In this document: one piece after another, positions 1-6,550 of the stretch | Layout: each line of letters opens with the position of its first letter | Position numbering within the stretch: the first letter of the stretch is position 1 | Program-made: the position numbers and the translations under genes | Assembly: GCA_030152625.1 (NCBI GenBank) | Contig: JASLJD010000015.1 | Span: 1 to 13,767 of the forward strand | Direction: 5' to 3' | DNA from: Erysipelothrix sp. | GTDB taxonomy: Bacteria; Bacillota_I; Bacilli_A; Erysipelotrichales; Erysipelotrichaceae | Length of the DNA: 13,767 bases | Notes under the pieces: generated by a model | Told to the model about the DNA's origin: nothing | The model's database searches: none | What the model saw: the letters and a program-made list of their open reading frames with translations, nothing else

Positions 1-470
1 GCAATGGCAACTCGACGCTTTTGACCTCCTGAAAGATCCAAGGGAGATCGTTCCCAAAGCTCAGGACCAATTCCTACAAGATGTAAAGCTTCTTGTACAT
101 TTTGATGCATTTCGTCCTCGGAAAAACCAAAATTCTTTGGCCCAAAACACACATCTCGATAAACTGTCTCTTCAAATAATTGCATTTCAGGAAATTGAAA
201 AACCAAGCCAACTCGTGCCCTTAATTTTTTCAAGCCCTTCGGTTTTTCTCCCGCAACTATTTCATGTTCGTAGACACGAACTTTTCCTTCACTGGGTAAA
301 AGAAGTGCGTTGAGATGCTGTACTAAGGTCGATTTCCCACTTCCAGTTTTTCCTACAACCGCCGTTAAAGCATGCTCTTCAAGCTTCAAAGAGATATCAC
401 ATAAAGCATGATGGGCAAATGGGGTGTCTGGACTGTATTCAAAACTTATTTTTTCGAATTCAATTGACAT
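1..470 (-). CDS. ecfA2: Energy-coupling factor transporter ATPase EcfA2 (partial, C-terminus beyond window)
   Basis: This is the N-terminal 156 residues of an ABC ATPase; the rest lies beyond position 1. Walker A (GKTGSGKST) is at residues 40-48, the Q-loop (FQFPEMQLF) at about 91-99 and the ABC signature (LSGGQKRR) at about 146-153. The FPE..LFEETV stretch after the Q-loop and the position directly after ecfA1 match EcfA2 (CbiO2/YbaE) of group II ECF vitamin and metal transporters, whose two ATPases pair and drive EcfT plus interchangeable S-components at the inner face of the membrane. Walker B and the H-loop are outside the window. The ATG at 470 lies inside the end of ecfA1, giving a 25-base overlap that suggests translational coupling; a GGTGGAAG stretch just upstream could serve as ribosome binding site. 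ecfT is expected next but cannot be seen. The family is certain; EcfA2 rather than EcfA1 rests on order and motif flavour. Confidence 0.9.
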   Translation of the reverse strand, partial: MSIEFEKISFEYSPDTPFAHHALCDISLKLEEHALTAVVGKTGSGKSTLVQHLNALLLPSEGKVRVYEHEIVAGEKPKGLKKLRARVGLVFQFPEMQLFEETVYRDVCFGPKNFGFSEDEMHQNVQEALHLVGIGPELWERSPLDLSGGQKRRVAI

Positions 471-1273
471 ATTTCTTCCACCATACTTTCTAATTGAAAC
501 TTTTCTTCGAGACGAATCCCTTTTTTAGCTAAAGCTTCATGTAATTTCAAAGAGAAGGGAACATCCAAAGAAAATCTTTTCATTCGATTCACCTTCGTTA
601 AAACCTCTTCTGGTCGACCTTTTAGGCGAAGGCGACCCTCGTTAAGAACCAAAACTTGATCACTGTTCACGACTTCTTCGATATCATGAGTAATCGATAA
701 AATCGTTACTGCTTTTTCTTTTCGAAGATCATGCACTAAATCGTTCACTTCTTGGCGACCTTGAGGATCTAACATGCTGGTCGCTTCATCTAAAATCAGT
801 ATATCGGGTTTCATCGCTAGAACACCCGCAATGGCAACGCGTTGTTTCTGCCCGCCACTGAGCTTACTGGGTTCATGATCTAAAAAATCTTCCATCCCAA
901 CTTTTGTGGCAGCTTCTTCAATAATCGCATCCATCTCATCTGATGGGACACAACGATTTTCAAGGCCGAAAGCAATATCATCACGCACGGTTGAACCAAT
1001 AAACTGATTATCAGGATTTTGAAAAACGATTGCAATGTGTTCACGAACATCGTAGACATTTTCCTCATTCAAAAGCATATCTCCGATTTTTATTTCACCT
1101 TTTTGTGCTTTTAAAAGCCCAATTAAGAGTTTCGCTAAGGTTGACTTCCCCGATCCATTATGACCGATAATACTGACATAGTCTCCCTCTTGAATTGAAA
1201 AATTGATATCCCTTAAAACATCTTTTTCGCCATCATATGAAAAACTCAGATTTTTAACATCCAAAAGTTTCAC
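446..1273 (-). CDS. ecfA1: Energy-coupling factor transporter ATPase EcfA1
   Basis: A complete ABC ATPase of 275 residues. Walker A (GHNGSGKST) is at 37-45, the Q-loop (FQNPDNQFIGSTV) at 84-96, the signature (LSGGQKQR) at 138-145, Walker B (DILILDEATS) at 157-166 and the H-loop (SITHD) with His196. The FQNPDNQ form is characteristic of EcfA1 (CbiO1/YbxA), one half of the ATPase pair that powers ECF-type vitamin or metal uptake. I chose the GTG at 1273: it has GAGGAG at 1281-1286 with a 7-base spacer. An in-frame TTG at 1288 would lie upstream of that site and is unlikely. The gene begins 4 bases after the pepT stop, so its ribosome binding site is inside pepT, and it overlaps ecfA2 by 25 bases. 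In Bacillus-type genomes this pair directly follows rplQ; here about 3.5 kb intervenes. Confidence 0.93.
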   Translation of the reverse strand: MKLLDVKNLSFSYDGEKDVLRDINFSIQEGDYVSIIGHNGSGKSTLAKLLIGLLKAQKGEIKIGDMLLNEENVYDVREHIAIVFQNPDNQFIGSTVRDDIAFGLENRCVPSDEMDAIIEEAATKVGMEDFLDHEPSKLSGGQKQRVAIAGVLAMKPDILILDEATSMLDPQGRQEVNDLVHDLRKEKAVTILSITHDIEEVVNSDQVLVLNEGRLRLKGRPEEVLTKVNRMKRFSLDVPFSLKLHEALAKKGIRLEEKFQLESMVEEICQLNSKK

Positions 1274-1277
1274 TTTG

Positions 1278-2510
1278 TCACTCCTCAAAATGAGCGTTTA
1301 ACTCCGCTATCTTAACAATCACTTGACTCGACTTTTCCATTGTTTCCAAAACAGCAAATTCATGAGGCCCATGAAAGTTTTCGCCACCGGTAAATATATT
1401 GGGGCAAGGCAATCCTTTTTGTGAGAGGGTTGCTCCATCGGTACCTCCACGAATCGGTTCAACTTTCGGTTCAATATCAAGATGCTTCATAGCAGCCAAT
1501 GCTAAGTCGACAACACTCATATCTTTTTCTATTACTTCACGCATATTGTAATAACTGTCTTCAATTTGAAGATCAATCCATTCTCCATTGTATCGTTTAT
1601 TTAAAAATTCTACAACTGATTTAAGATGAGCTTTCTTTGCTTCGAAAGCACTGCGATCATGATCACGAATAATAAGACTCATCACTGTTTCATCTACATT
1701 GCCATTCAATTGATCAAGGAGATAAAAACCTTCATAACCTTCCGTGTGTTCAGGGCGAGCTTTTGCAGGAAGCATCGCAAAGAGTTCATGCGCTATAAGC
1801 AATGAATTGATCATGGTATTCTTGGCAGAACCTGGGTGAACACTCAAGCCTGAAATCACGATTTCAGCTGAAGCAGCGTTAAAGTTTTCATATTCAAAAC
1901 TTCCCAAGTCGCCACCATCAACAGTGTAGGCAAAATCTGCATTCAGATCTTCCAAGTCCAAATACTGTGCTCCTGTTCCGATTTCTTCATCGATGGTGAA
2001 GGCAACGCGAATTTCACCGTGAGGAATTTCTGGGTGTTCAAGCAAATATTCCATTGCTGTCATAATTTCCGCAATACCCGCTTTATTATCTGCTCCTAAA
2101 AGTGTTGTCCCATCCGTAACAATAAGTGTTTTTCCTCGATGTTCTTTTAAATTCGGAAAATCTTCAACACGAGTAATTATATTTTTTTCTTCATTTAAGA
2201 TGAGATCTTTACCATCATAATTTTCAATTACCTTGGGTTGAACATTTTCCGATTCATAATCGGCTGTATCCATATGTGCCAAAAAGGCAATTGTTGGGAC
2301 CTCATAATCGATATTGGAAGGAAGTGTCGCTGTCACAATACCATACTGGTCCATATGAACTTCTTCCAAGCCAATTGCTTGAGCTTCCCTAAACAAAATT
2401 TTTGCTAAGTCAAACTGTCTTTCAGTGGATGGCACCGAACTTGACTTAGCATCTGAACGCGTATTTATTTTACAATAACGAACGAGTCGCTTGAGTAATT
2501 GATCTTTCAT
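1278..2510 (-). CDS. pepT: Peptidase T (tripeptide aminopeptidase, M20 family)
   Basis: A 410-residue cytoplasmic dizinc aminopeptidase that removes the N-terminal residue from tripeptides; length matches the family (about 408). The M20 metal and catalytic residues are visible: His79 and Asp81 in AHMDTAD, bridging Asp141 in GADNKAG, the general base Glu175 and ligand Glu176 in IDEEIG, Asp198 in VDGGD, and His380 in NFHGPHEF near the C-terminus. The lid/dimerisation domain (about residues 205-320) interrupts the catalytic domain as usual. I chose ATG 2510, which has AAGGAG at 2518-2523 with a 7-base spacer; the ATG at 2516 is only 1 base from that site. A perfect hairpin (2533-2560) lies just upstream and leaves no visible room for a promoter between it and the start. 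ecfA1 follows after 4 bases. Neighbouring amino-sugar genes suggest, but do not show, a role in using peptides from cell-wall turnover. Confidence 0.96.
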   Translation of the reverse strand: MKDQLLKRLVRYCKINTRSDAKSSSVPSTERQFDLAKILFREAQAIGLEEVHMDQYGIVTATLPSNIDYEVPTIAFLAHMDTADYESENVQPKVIENYDGKDLILNEEKNIITRVEDFPNLKEHRGKTLIVTDGTTLLGADNKAGIAEIMTAMEYLLEHPEIPHGEIRVAFTIDEEIGTGAQYLDLEDLNADFAYTVDGGDLGSFEYENFNAASAEIVISGLSVHPGSAKNTMINSLLIAHELFAMLPAKARPEHTEGYEGFYLLDQLNGNVDETVMSLIIRDHDRSAFEAKKAHLKSVVEFLNKRYNGEWIDLQIEDSYYNMREVIEKDMSVVDLALAAMKHLDIEPKVEPIRGGTDGATLSQKGLPCPNIFTGGENFHGPHEFAVLETMEKSSQVIVKIAELNAHFEE

Positions 2511-2532
2511 TGTCATTCTCCTTTGATTTGAA

Positions 2533-2560
2533 AAGAAGCTTAGTCTCAACTAAGCTTCTT
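2533..2560 (-). terminator. 12-bp perfect stem-loop at the 3' end of the small-protein gene, before pepT
   Basis: Bases 2533-2544 (AAGAAGCTTAGT on the plus strand) are the exact reverse complement of 2549-2560, with a 4-base loop. On the minus strand the hairpin spans the stop codon (2550-2552) of the small YtxH-like gene and ends about 9 bases before the pepT ribosome binding site. The stem has only 4 G-C pairs and the tail is a broken T run (TTCTTTTC as part of the stem end, then AAAT), so it is a weaker terminator than the one after rplQ. It may be a partial terminator, a 3' end stabiliser or a processing site. The structure is certain as sequence; its function is inferred. Confidence 0.6.
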
Positions 2561-2729
2561 CATTTTGTACTTCTTCAGCAAGCTTATTGACAGCTTCTTC
2601 TGCTGATGCACTGATTTCATCCAGGGCTTCAAGGGTTTCTTCGACATGCTTTTCGTTTTTACGATTGACTGCATATGCCGCGGCACCGACTGCTGCCCCG
2701 ATCGCTACGATGGAAAGTAATTTTTTCAT
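2550..2729 (-). CDS. Small YtxH-like protein with N-terminal hydrophobic segment
   Basis: A 59-residue open frame with ATG at 2729, a GGGAGG ribosome binding site 7 bases upstream (2737-2742) and TAG at 2550-2552. The start reads MKKLLSIVAIGAAVGAAAYAV: a short basic end, then an Ala/Gly-rich hydrophobic helix (about residues 4-21), followed by a basic patch (NRKN) and a strongly acidic helical tail rich in Glu and Ala to the end. This layout is that of the small YtxH-type membrane-anchored proteins of Gram-positives, whose function is unknown. The tail is probably cytoplasmic if the helix is a membrane anchor; there is no clear signal-peptidase site, although AYA-V around residue 20 cannot be excluded. 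It lies 28 bases after the kinase gene and 39 bases before pepT, so it is likely co-transcribed with them. No close family assignment can be made from sequence reading alone. Confidence 0.8.
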   Translation of the reverse strand: MKKLLSIVAIGAAVGAAAYAVNRKNEKHVEETLEALDEISASAEEAVNKLAEEVQNEEA

Positions 2730-2757
2730 AACGGGCCTCCCTTTCTATATTCTCATT

Positions 2758-3636
2758 CTAGCATAATTTGCTGCTTTTGTATATGTACGATACGGCCCAT
2801 TCCACATCATTTTGACTTTCACTTAGAACATAAAGATCATCCAGATGTTTTTCTAAACTATCCCTTACAACTTTATTTTTAAGTAAAACAGAGCCGCCTA
2901 AAGCTACTTGGGTCTTTTCTTCTGCATGAAATCCATTCACTAATTGGGCTAATTCCTTGCCGGCAGATTGATAAATTTCCTTAGCACCTTCAACTTCTGA
3001 AAAAAGAGCACTCAGTGATGCAACCCAATGACGATATTCCTCTTGTTGTTCACTCACTAAGGCAATCAAATCATAAGGACTGGATAAAGAAAACTCTCGC
3101 ATCATCGTCTCATACAAATCCGTTTTTGCCTGTCGCCCATCTGCTTCCTGTGTAAAGCGCTCTAAAATTTTCCTTCCAATCCAAAAACCACTGCCTTCAT
3201 CAGCCAAAAGATAACCAAAGCCCCCCTGACGAGATAAATCTTCGCCTTCTTTTCTAAACGCTATTGAGCCTGTTCCAGAAATAAGATAGATGCCATCCTT
3301 GCCATCTAAAGCTGAAATCATGGCAAACTCCGCATCACTTTTCAATACTGCATTGGGGAAAACAGGGTGAATCAAGCTTTCAATATAAGCACGAACTTTC
3401 GGATCTTGTCCATAACCACCGATCCCCATTGCTACAAAAATTTCATCGAAAGAATAGTTTGCTTCGAAAAAACTTTTCGCTTCTTTTAAGCGTTCCTGAA
3501 TTGTCTTTTGATCATACTGCATGAAATGGATGCTTTTTCCCGAATATTCCGCAAGTTTATTTCCCAGGAAATCATATAAACAATAACTGGTCGAAGTTCC
3601 TCCTGCATCCACACCAAGAAGATATTGAAGCTTCAT
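2758..3636 (-). CDS. BadF/BadG-family amino-sugar kinase (GlcNAc/MurNAc kinase-like)
   Basis: A 292-residue protein of the ASKHA fold, BadF/BadG/BcrA/BcrD family, which includes N-acetylglucosamine kinases and the clostridial MurNAc/GlcNAc kinase MurK. The phosphate-1 loop (GVDAGGTST) is at residues 8-16, a likely catalytic Asp101 in KSDAEFAM, the phosphate-2 loop (SGTGS) at 120-124, the family motif GGFGYLLADEGSG at 138-150, and the adenosine-type motif LGGSVLL near the C-terminus. ATG 3636 is the natural start: it overlaps the stop of the upstream mupG-like gene as ATGA, and GGAGCG just upstream can act as ribosome binding site. A start 30 bases further up adds ten residues that do not fit the family. 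The coupling implies that the kinase and glycosidase-like protein are made together, probably to phosphorylate an amino sugar derived from peptidoglycan. The exact substrate (GlcNAc, MurNAc, glucosamine) cannot be told from sequence alone. Confidence 0.88.
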   Translation of the reverse strand: MKLQYLLGVDAGGTSTSYCLYDFLGNKLAEYSGKSIHFMQYDQKTIQERLKEAKSFFEANYSFDEIFVAMGIGGYGQDPKVRAYIESLIHPVFPNAVLKSDAEFAMISALDGKDGIYLISGTGSIAFRKEGEDLSRQGGFGYLLADEGSGFWIGRKILERFTQEADGRQAKTDLYETMMREFSLSSPYDLIALVSEQQEEYRHWVASLSALFSEVEGAKEIYQSAGKELAQLVNGFHAEEKTQVALGGSVLLKNKVVRDSLEKHLDDLYVLSESQNDVEWAVSYIYKSSKLC

Positions 3637-4733
3637 TTTATGCGCTCCAATGTGAATCGTTGCCATGGTTTTAAAGCATCTAATAAAAACATTTCCTCAT
3701 CAATAACACGCCCTACCACATTGGAACGTCCAGTGTTTTTCATACGAGTCCGAGCGATTTGAAGCTCTCCGGCATAGTGCCCGTATTCACTTGACTCCAC
3801 AATGACATCACCCTTCTCAATCCATTCAGGTGCATTAAAGATCGGAAAGTTTTCACCTTTATATTTTACACGTGACATCGTTGAACGAATTAAATAATCG
3901 CCTGCATCACCGCGATGATAATGCGGTTCTTCAAACATAATTTTTTGTTCCAGAGTGGGGGTTTGAGGATGTACTTGGACAGCCAAACTGACAATATTCA
4001 AATCCAGTTTTGAGATTGCTTCAAACTCAGCATCACTTGCTGGAAAGTTCGAGATAATAATGTCATCGACAAGATTCATTGAAATGAAATCTTTCACCTG
4101 ACTTACTAAAGCTAAGTCACGATGACGTTCTAATGTGACAATCCCCTCATCAACTGGCCACGGACCAAAAGCTTTTGGGTTTTGACTTGAAACAAATGCA
4201 GCCGTTCTCAATCCATAATGCTTAAATTTACGACTTGTTTTTTCAAAAAGTTCATCACTTAATCCTGTGTATGGGTGAGGATAAAAGTTATGGCAAGCAA
4301 TCAAATTATATTGGTTAGGAAGATAGTCCATAATATTATCAATATAATGTGTGTCACGACTCATATTCAACTCAATCATAAGATCCTCCGGATTATAAGT
4401 CATGCTTGCTTCTTCAAAACCACCATAACCTAAATCAAGACGAATTCCATCTGCATAAATTTCTTTAAAAAATGATAAGTCATCATAGCTAATGTCAAGA
4501 TCTTTAAAAACCCTTGGACTTACATCAACAATAATCATAAACCCTTTTTCTTTTGCAAATTGATTCACTTCTCTAAAGTCATTTTTAATTTCTTCTTTTG
4601 TTTGACCCTCATCGACTTGAAGCAAATTAGTGAAAATACGTGAAAAACCATAATTGGCAGCTTTCTCAATATAAGCCTTCATTTCATCAACGCTGCTTTT
4701 ATCTGGGTATATTGAAATACCTAATTTTCTCAT
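3633..4733 (-). CDS. mupG: MupG-family TIM-barrel protein (DUF871), probable 6-phospho-N-acetylmuramidase
   Basis: A 366-residue protein with no signal peptide, so cytoplasmic. The N-terminal part (about 1-240) is a TIM barrel of the DUF871/MupG type: GISIYP at 5-10, FTNLL at 34-38, VDVSPRVF at 69-76, GIRLDLGYGG at 96-105 and CHNFYPHPYTGLS at 147-159. The remaining about 120 residues form the smaller C-terminal domain of this family (YRGDAGDYLIR, GENFPIFN). Staphylococcus aureus MupG splits MurNAc-6-phosphate-GlcNAc during muropeptide recycling; most other members are untested and often labelled outer surface protein. ATG 4733 has AAGGAGG (4740-4746) 6 bases upstream. The rplQ terminator ends 2 bases before that site, so expression needs read-through or the promoter overlapping the rplQ stop. 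The stop overlaps the kinase start by 4 bases. Family assignment is firm; the reaction is inferred, and the symbol is by family only. Confidence 0.87.
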   Translation of the reverse strand: MRKLGISIYPDKSSVDEMKAYIEKAANYGFSRIFTNLLQVDEGQTKEEIKNDFREVNQFAKEKGFMIIVDVSPRVFKDLDISYDDLSFFKEIYADGIRLDLGYGGFEEASMTYNPEDLMIELNMSRDTHYIDNIMDYLPNQYNLIACHNFYPHPYTGLSDELFEKTSRKFKHYGLRTAAFVSSQNPKAFGPWPVDEGIVTLERHRDLALVSQVKDFISMNLVDDIIISNFPASDAEFEAISKLDLNIVSLAVQVHPQTPTLEQKIMFEEPHYHRGDAGDYLIRSTMSRVKYKGENFPIFNAPEWIEKGDVIVESSEYGHYAGELQIARTRMKNTGRSNVVGRVIDEEMFLLDALKPWQRFTLERIK

Positions 4734-4748
4734 TTCGAACCTCCTTAC

Positions 4749-4772
4749 AAAAAAGCCGCCTAAAAAGGCGGC
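4749..4772 (-). terminator. Intrinsic terminator after rplQ
   Basis: On the minus strand GCCGCCT (4772-4766) pairs with AGGCGGC (4761-4755) around a TTTT loop (4765-4762), followed at once by six T residues (4754-4749). This is a textbook rho-independent terminator, starting 6 bases after the rplQ stop codon, and it closes the ribosomal/rpoA transcription unit. The U-tract ends only 2 bases before the ribosome binding site of the next gene (4740-4746). Confidence 0.93.
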
Positions 4773-4777
4773 CTATG

Positions 4778-4807
4778 ATTATACAAATTGAACAATTGCC
4801 ATGTCAG
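4778..4807 (-). promoter_or_regulatory. Candidate sigma-A promoter overlapping the rplQ stop codon
   Basis: On the minus strand CTGACA (4807-4802, five of six matches to TTGACA) is followed after 18 bases by TATAAT (4783-4778, six of six). The rplQ stop codon TAA (4781-4779) lies inside the -10 box. Initiation would be expected near 4770-4772, the first bases of the terminator stem, so the mupG transcript would begin with that hairpin. The match could be a by-product of the coding sequence (Val-stop preceded by Ala-Asp-Met), so confidence is limited. Confidence 0.4.
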
Positions 4808-5135
4808 CTGCGTCACCGCGACGTTTTTGAACTTTAATGACGCGAGTATAGCCACCGTTACGTTCTTCATAACGTGGACCAATCTCATCAAATAATTTTT
4901 TGATAACTGCTTCATTGTTCTCGTCAACTGCATTAAATAATAGCTTTGATGCTTGACGACGTGCATGGAGATCATTGCGTTTTGCTAATGTTACGAGTTT
5001 ATCAGCGTAAGAACGCAGTTCCATTGCTTTCTTTTCTGTAGTTTCGATTTGTTCGTGAATAATTAAGCTCGTTGCAAGATTACGAAGTAGTGCCTTACGG
5101 TGAGCCGAATCACGACCTAATTTACGATATCCCAT
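4779..5135 (-). CDS. rplQ: 50S ribosomal protein L17
   Basis: L17 is a 118-residue protein of the large subunit near the exit tunnel. The start MGYRKLGRDSAHRKALLRNL and the central IETTEKKAMELRSYADKLVTLAK are diagnostic of the family, and the C-terminal half keeps GGYTRVIKVQKRRGDAADMA. Length matches the short Gram-positive form. AGGAGG lies upstream with an 8-base spacer inside the 17-base gap after rpoA. It is the last gene of the ribosomal cluster and is followed 6 bases later by a strong terminator. Its final codons overlap a candidate promoter for the next gene. Confidence 0.98.
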   Translation of the reverse strand: MGYRKLGRDSAHRKALLRNLATSLIIHEQIETTEKKAMELRSYADKLVTLAKRNDLHARRQASKLLFNAVDENNEAVIKKLFDEIGPRYEERNGGYTRVIKVQKRRGDAADMAIVQFV

Positions 5136-5152
5136 CCTATTTCCTCCTATTC

Positions 5153-6106
5153 TTATGCTTTAAACTCTAAGCCGAGTTCAAAGAGTTTGTCTTTAACTTC
5201 TTTAAGAGATTTTTTACCAAGATTTCGAATACGCATCATTTCTTCTTCTGTTTTCTGAGTTAATTCTTCAACAGTCTGAATACCTGCTCGTTTCAAGCAG
5301 TTATATGAACGAACTGATAAGTCAAGATCTTCGATCATCATGCTTGCCATTGGATTTTCAACTTCTGTAACAGCTTCTTTAATCACGGATTCACTTTCGT
5401 AAACCTCATCTTTAATCGCAACAATTTGCTCTAGATGGTCCATGAGTATTTTTGATGCTGTTGCAAGTGCGACCTGGGGTTCTACTGAGCCATCGGTCCA
5501 AATTTCCATGCTTAAGAGATCATAATTGGAATCTTGTCCTACACGTGTCGGTTCAACATGATACTTTACTCGTTCAATTGGAGTATAAATAGAATCAGTA
5601 TAGATCGTGCCAATTTCTTGTGAAGAGCTTTGGAACAGTTCCTTATTGTCTTCAGAACTTACGTAACCTCGACCACGGCGAGCTCTCATTTCCATTTCGA
5701 GCACGCCACCTTCTGCGAGCGTCGCGATAATATGGTCCTTGTTAATGATTTCAACACCTGCTGGACATTCAACATCTGCTGCGGTTACCACTTTCGGACC
5801 TTTTTCTGAGATTCTGAGAGTATAGTCCTCTTCATCTTCTATATTCAAAATTAAATCTTTCACATTTAAAACGATGCCGGTTACATCCTCGCCTACGCCA
5901 TCAATTGATGTGAATTCATGATAGACTCCATCAATTTTAATCGCGTAAACTGCCGCACCCGGTAATGACGATAATAGAACACGACGAAGCGCATTACCAA
6001 TCGTCAAGCCAAAACCACGTTCTAAAGGAGCAATTTCAAATTTTCCGTAGTGATCTGTCTCATCAAACTCTTCAATTTTAAATTCTGCACGCTCAAACTT
6101 GTTCAT
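5153..6106 (-). CDS. rpoA: DNA-directed RNA polymerase alpha subunit
   Basis: A 317-residue alpha subunit, the scaffold for RNA polymerase assembly. The N-terminal domain (about 1-230) has the dimerisation and beta-contact stretches GFGLTIGNALRRVLLSSLPG (about 32-51) and RARRGRGYV. A flexible acidic linker (about 231-250, rich in Glu and Val) leads to the C-terminal domain. There the DNA- and activator-contacting helices are intact: DLSVRSYNCLKRAGI, with the Arg, Asn and Cys equivalent to E. coli 265, 268 and 269, and NLGKKSLKEV with the Gly-Lys-Lys-Ser that binds UP elements. GGAGG lies 9 bases upstream of ATG 6106. It sits between rpsK (35-base gap) and rplQ (17-base gap). rpsD, found here in E. 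coli, is absent, as usual in Bacillota. Confidence 0.99.
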   Translation of the reverse strand: MNKFERAEFKIEEFDETDHYGKFEIAPLERGFGLTIGNALRRVLLSSLPGAAVYAIKIDGVYHEFTSIDGVGEDVTGIVLNVKDLILNIEDEEDYTLRISEKGPKVVTAADVECPAGVEIINKDHIIATLAEGGVLEMEMRARRGRGYVSSEDNKELFQSSSQEIGTIYTDSIYTPIERVKYHVEPTRVGQDSNYDLLSMEIWTDGSVEPQVALATASKILMDHLEQIVAIKDEVYESESVIKEAVTEVENPMASMMIEDLDLSVRSYNCLKRAGIQTVEELTQKTEEEMMRIRNLGKKSLKEVKDKLFELGLEFKA

Positions 6107-6141
6107 CTATGAATACCTCCTTATTTAGTTCATATACTTGA

Positions 6142-6534
6142 TTACCCACGTGGACGTTTTGGTGGACGGCATCCATTATGTGGAACCGGTGTTACATCCT
6201 TAATCGAGCTAATATCTAAACCAGCAACTTGTAATGAACGAACTGCTGATTCACGACCAGGGCCAGGTCCTCTAACCTCTACAGAAACAGTTTTCATGCC
6301 GTGCTCCACTGCTGCACGTGCTGCTGCTTCTGCTGCTAATTGAGCTGCATATGGGGTTGATTTACGTGAACCCTTGAAGCCCAATGCTCCGGCACTTGAC
6401 CATGCTAAGACGTTTCCATTCTCATCTGAGATGGAGACGATTGTATTATTAAATGTAGAATGAACGTGCGCAATACCTCGCGCAACATTTTTACGTACAC
6501 GACGTTTTCTACGAGTAACTCTTGTCTTTGCCAT
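6142..6534 (-). CDS. rpsK: 30S ribosomal protein S11
   Basis: S11 lines the platform of the small subunit and contacts the mRNA exit region. The 130-residue protein shows the expected layout: a very basic N-terminus (KTRVTRRKRRVRKN), then GIAHVHSTFNNTIVSISDENGN, the core GALGFKGSRKSTPYAAQLAA, GPGPGRESAVRSL and the C-terminal signature TPVPHNGCRPPKRPRG. ATG 6534 is preceded by AGGAGG with an 8-base spacer, within the 16-base gap after rpsM. Nothing is unusual about it. Confidence 0.99.
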   Translation of the reverse strand: MAKTRVTRRKRRVRKNVARGIAHVHSTFNNTIVSISDENGNVLAWSSAGALGFKGSRKSTPYAAQLAAEAAARAAVEHGMKTVSVEVRGPGPGRESAVRSLQVAGLDISSIKDVTPVPHNGCRPPKRPRG

Positions 6535-6550
6535 TACGATTTCCTCCTAT

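Noticed and set aside
4760..4975. Alternative minus-strand frame overlapping rplQ and the terminator
   Set aside because: It is a shifted frame within rplQ with no family likeness and runs into the terminator stem.
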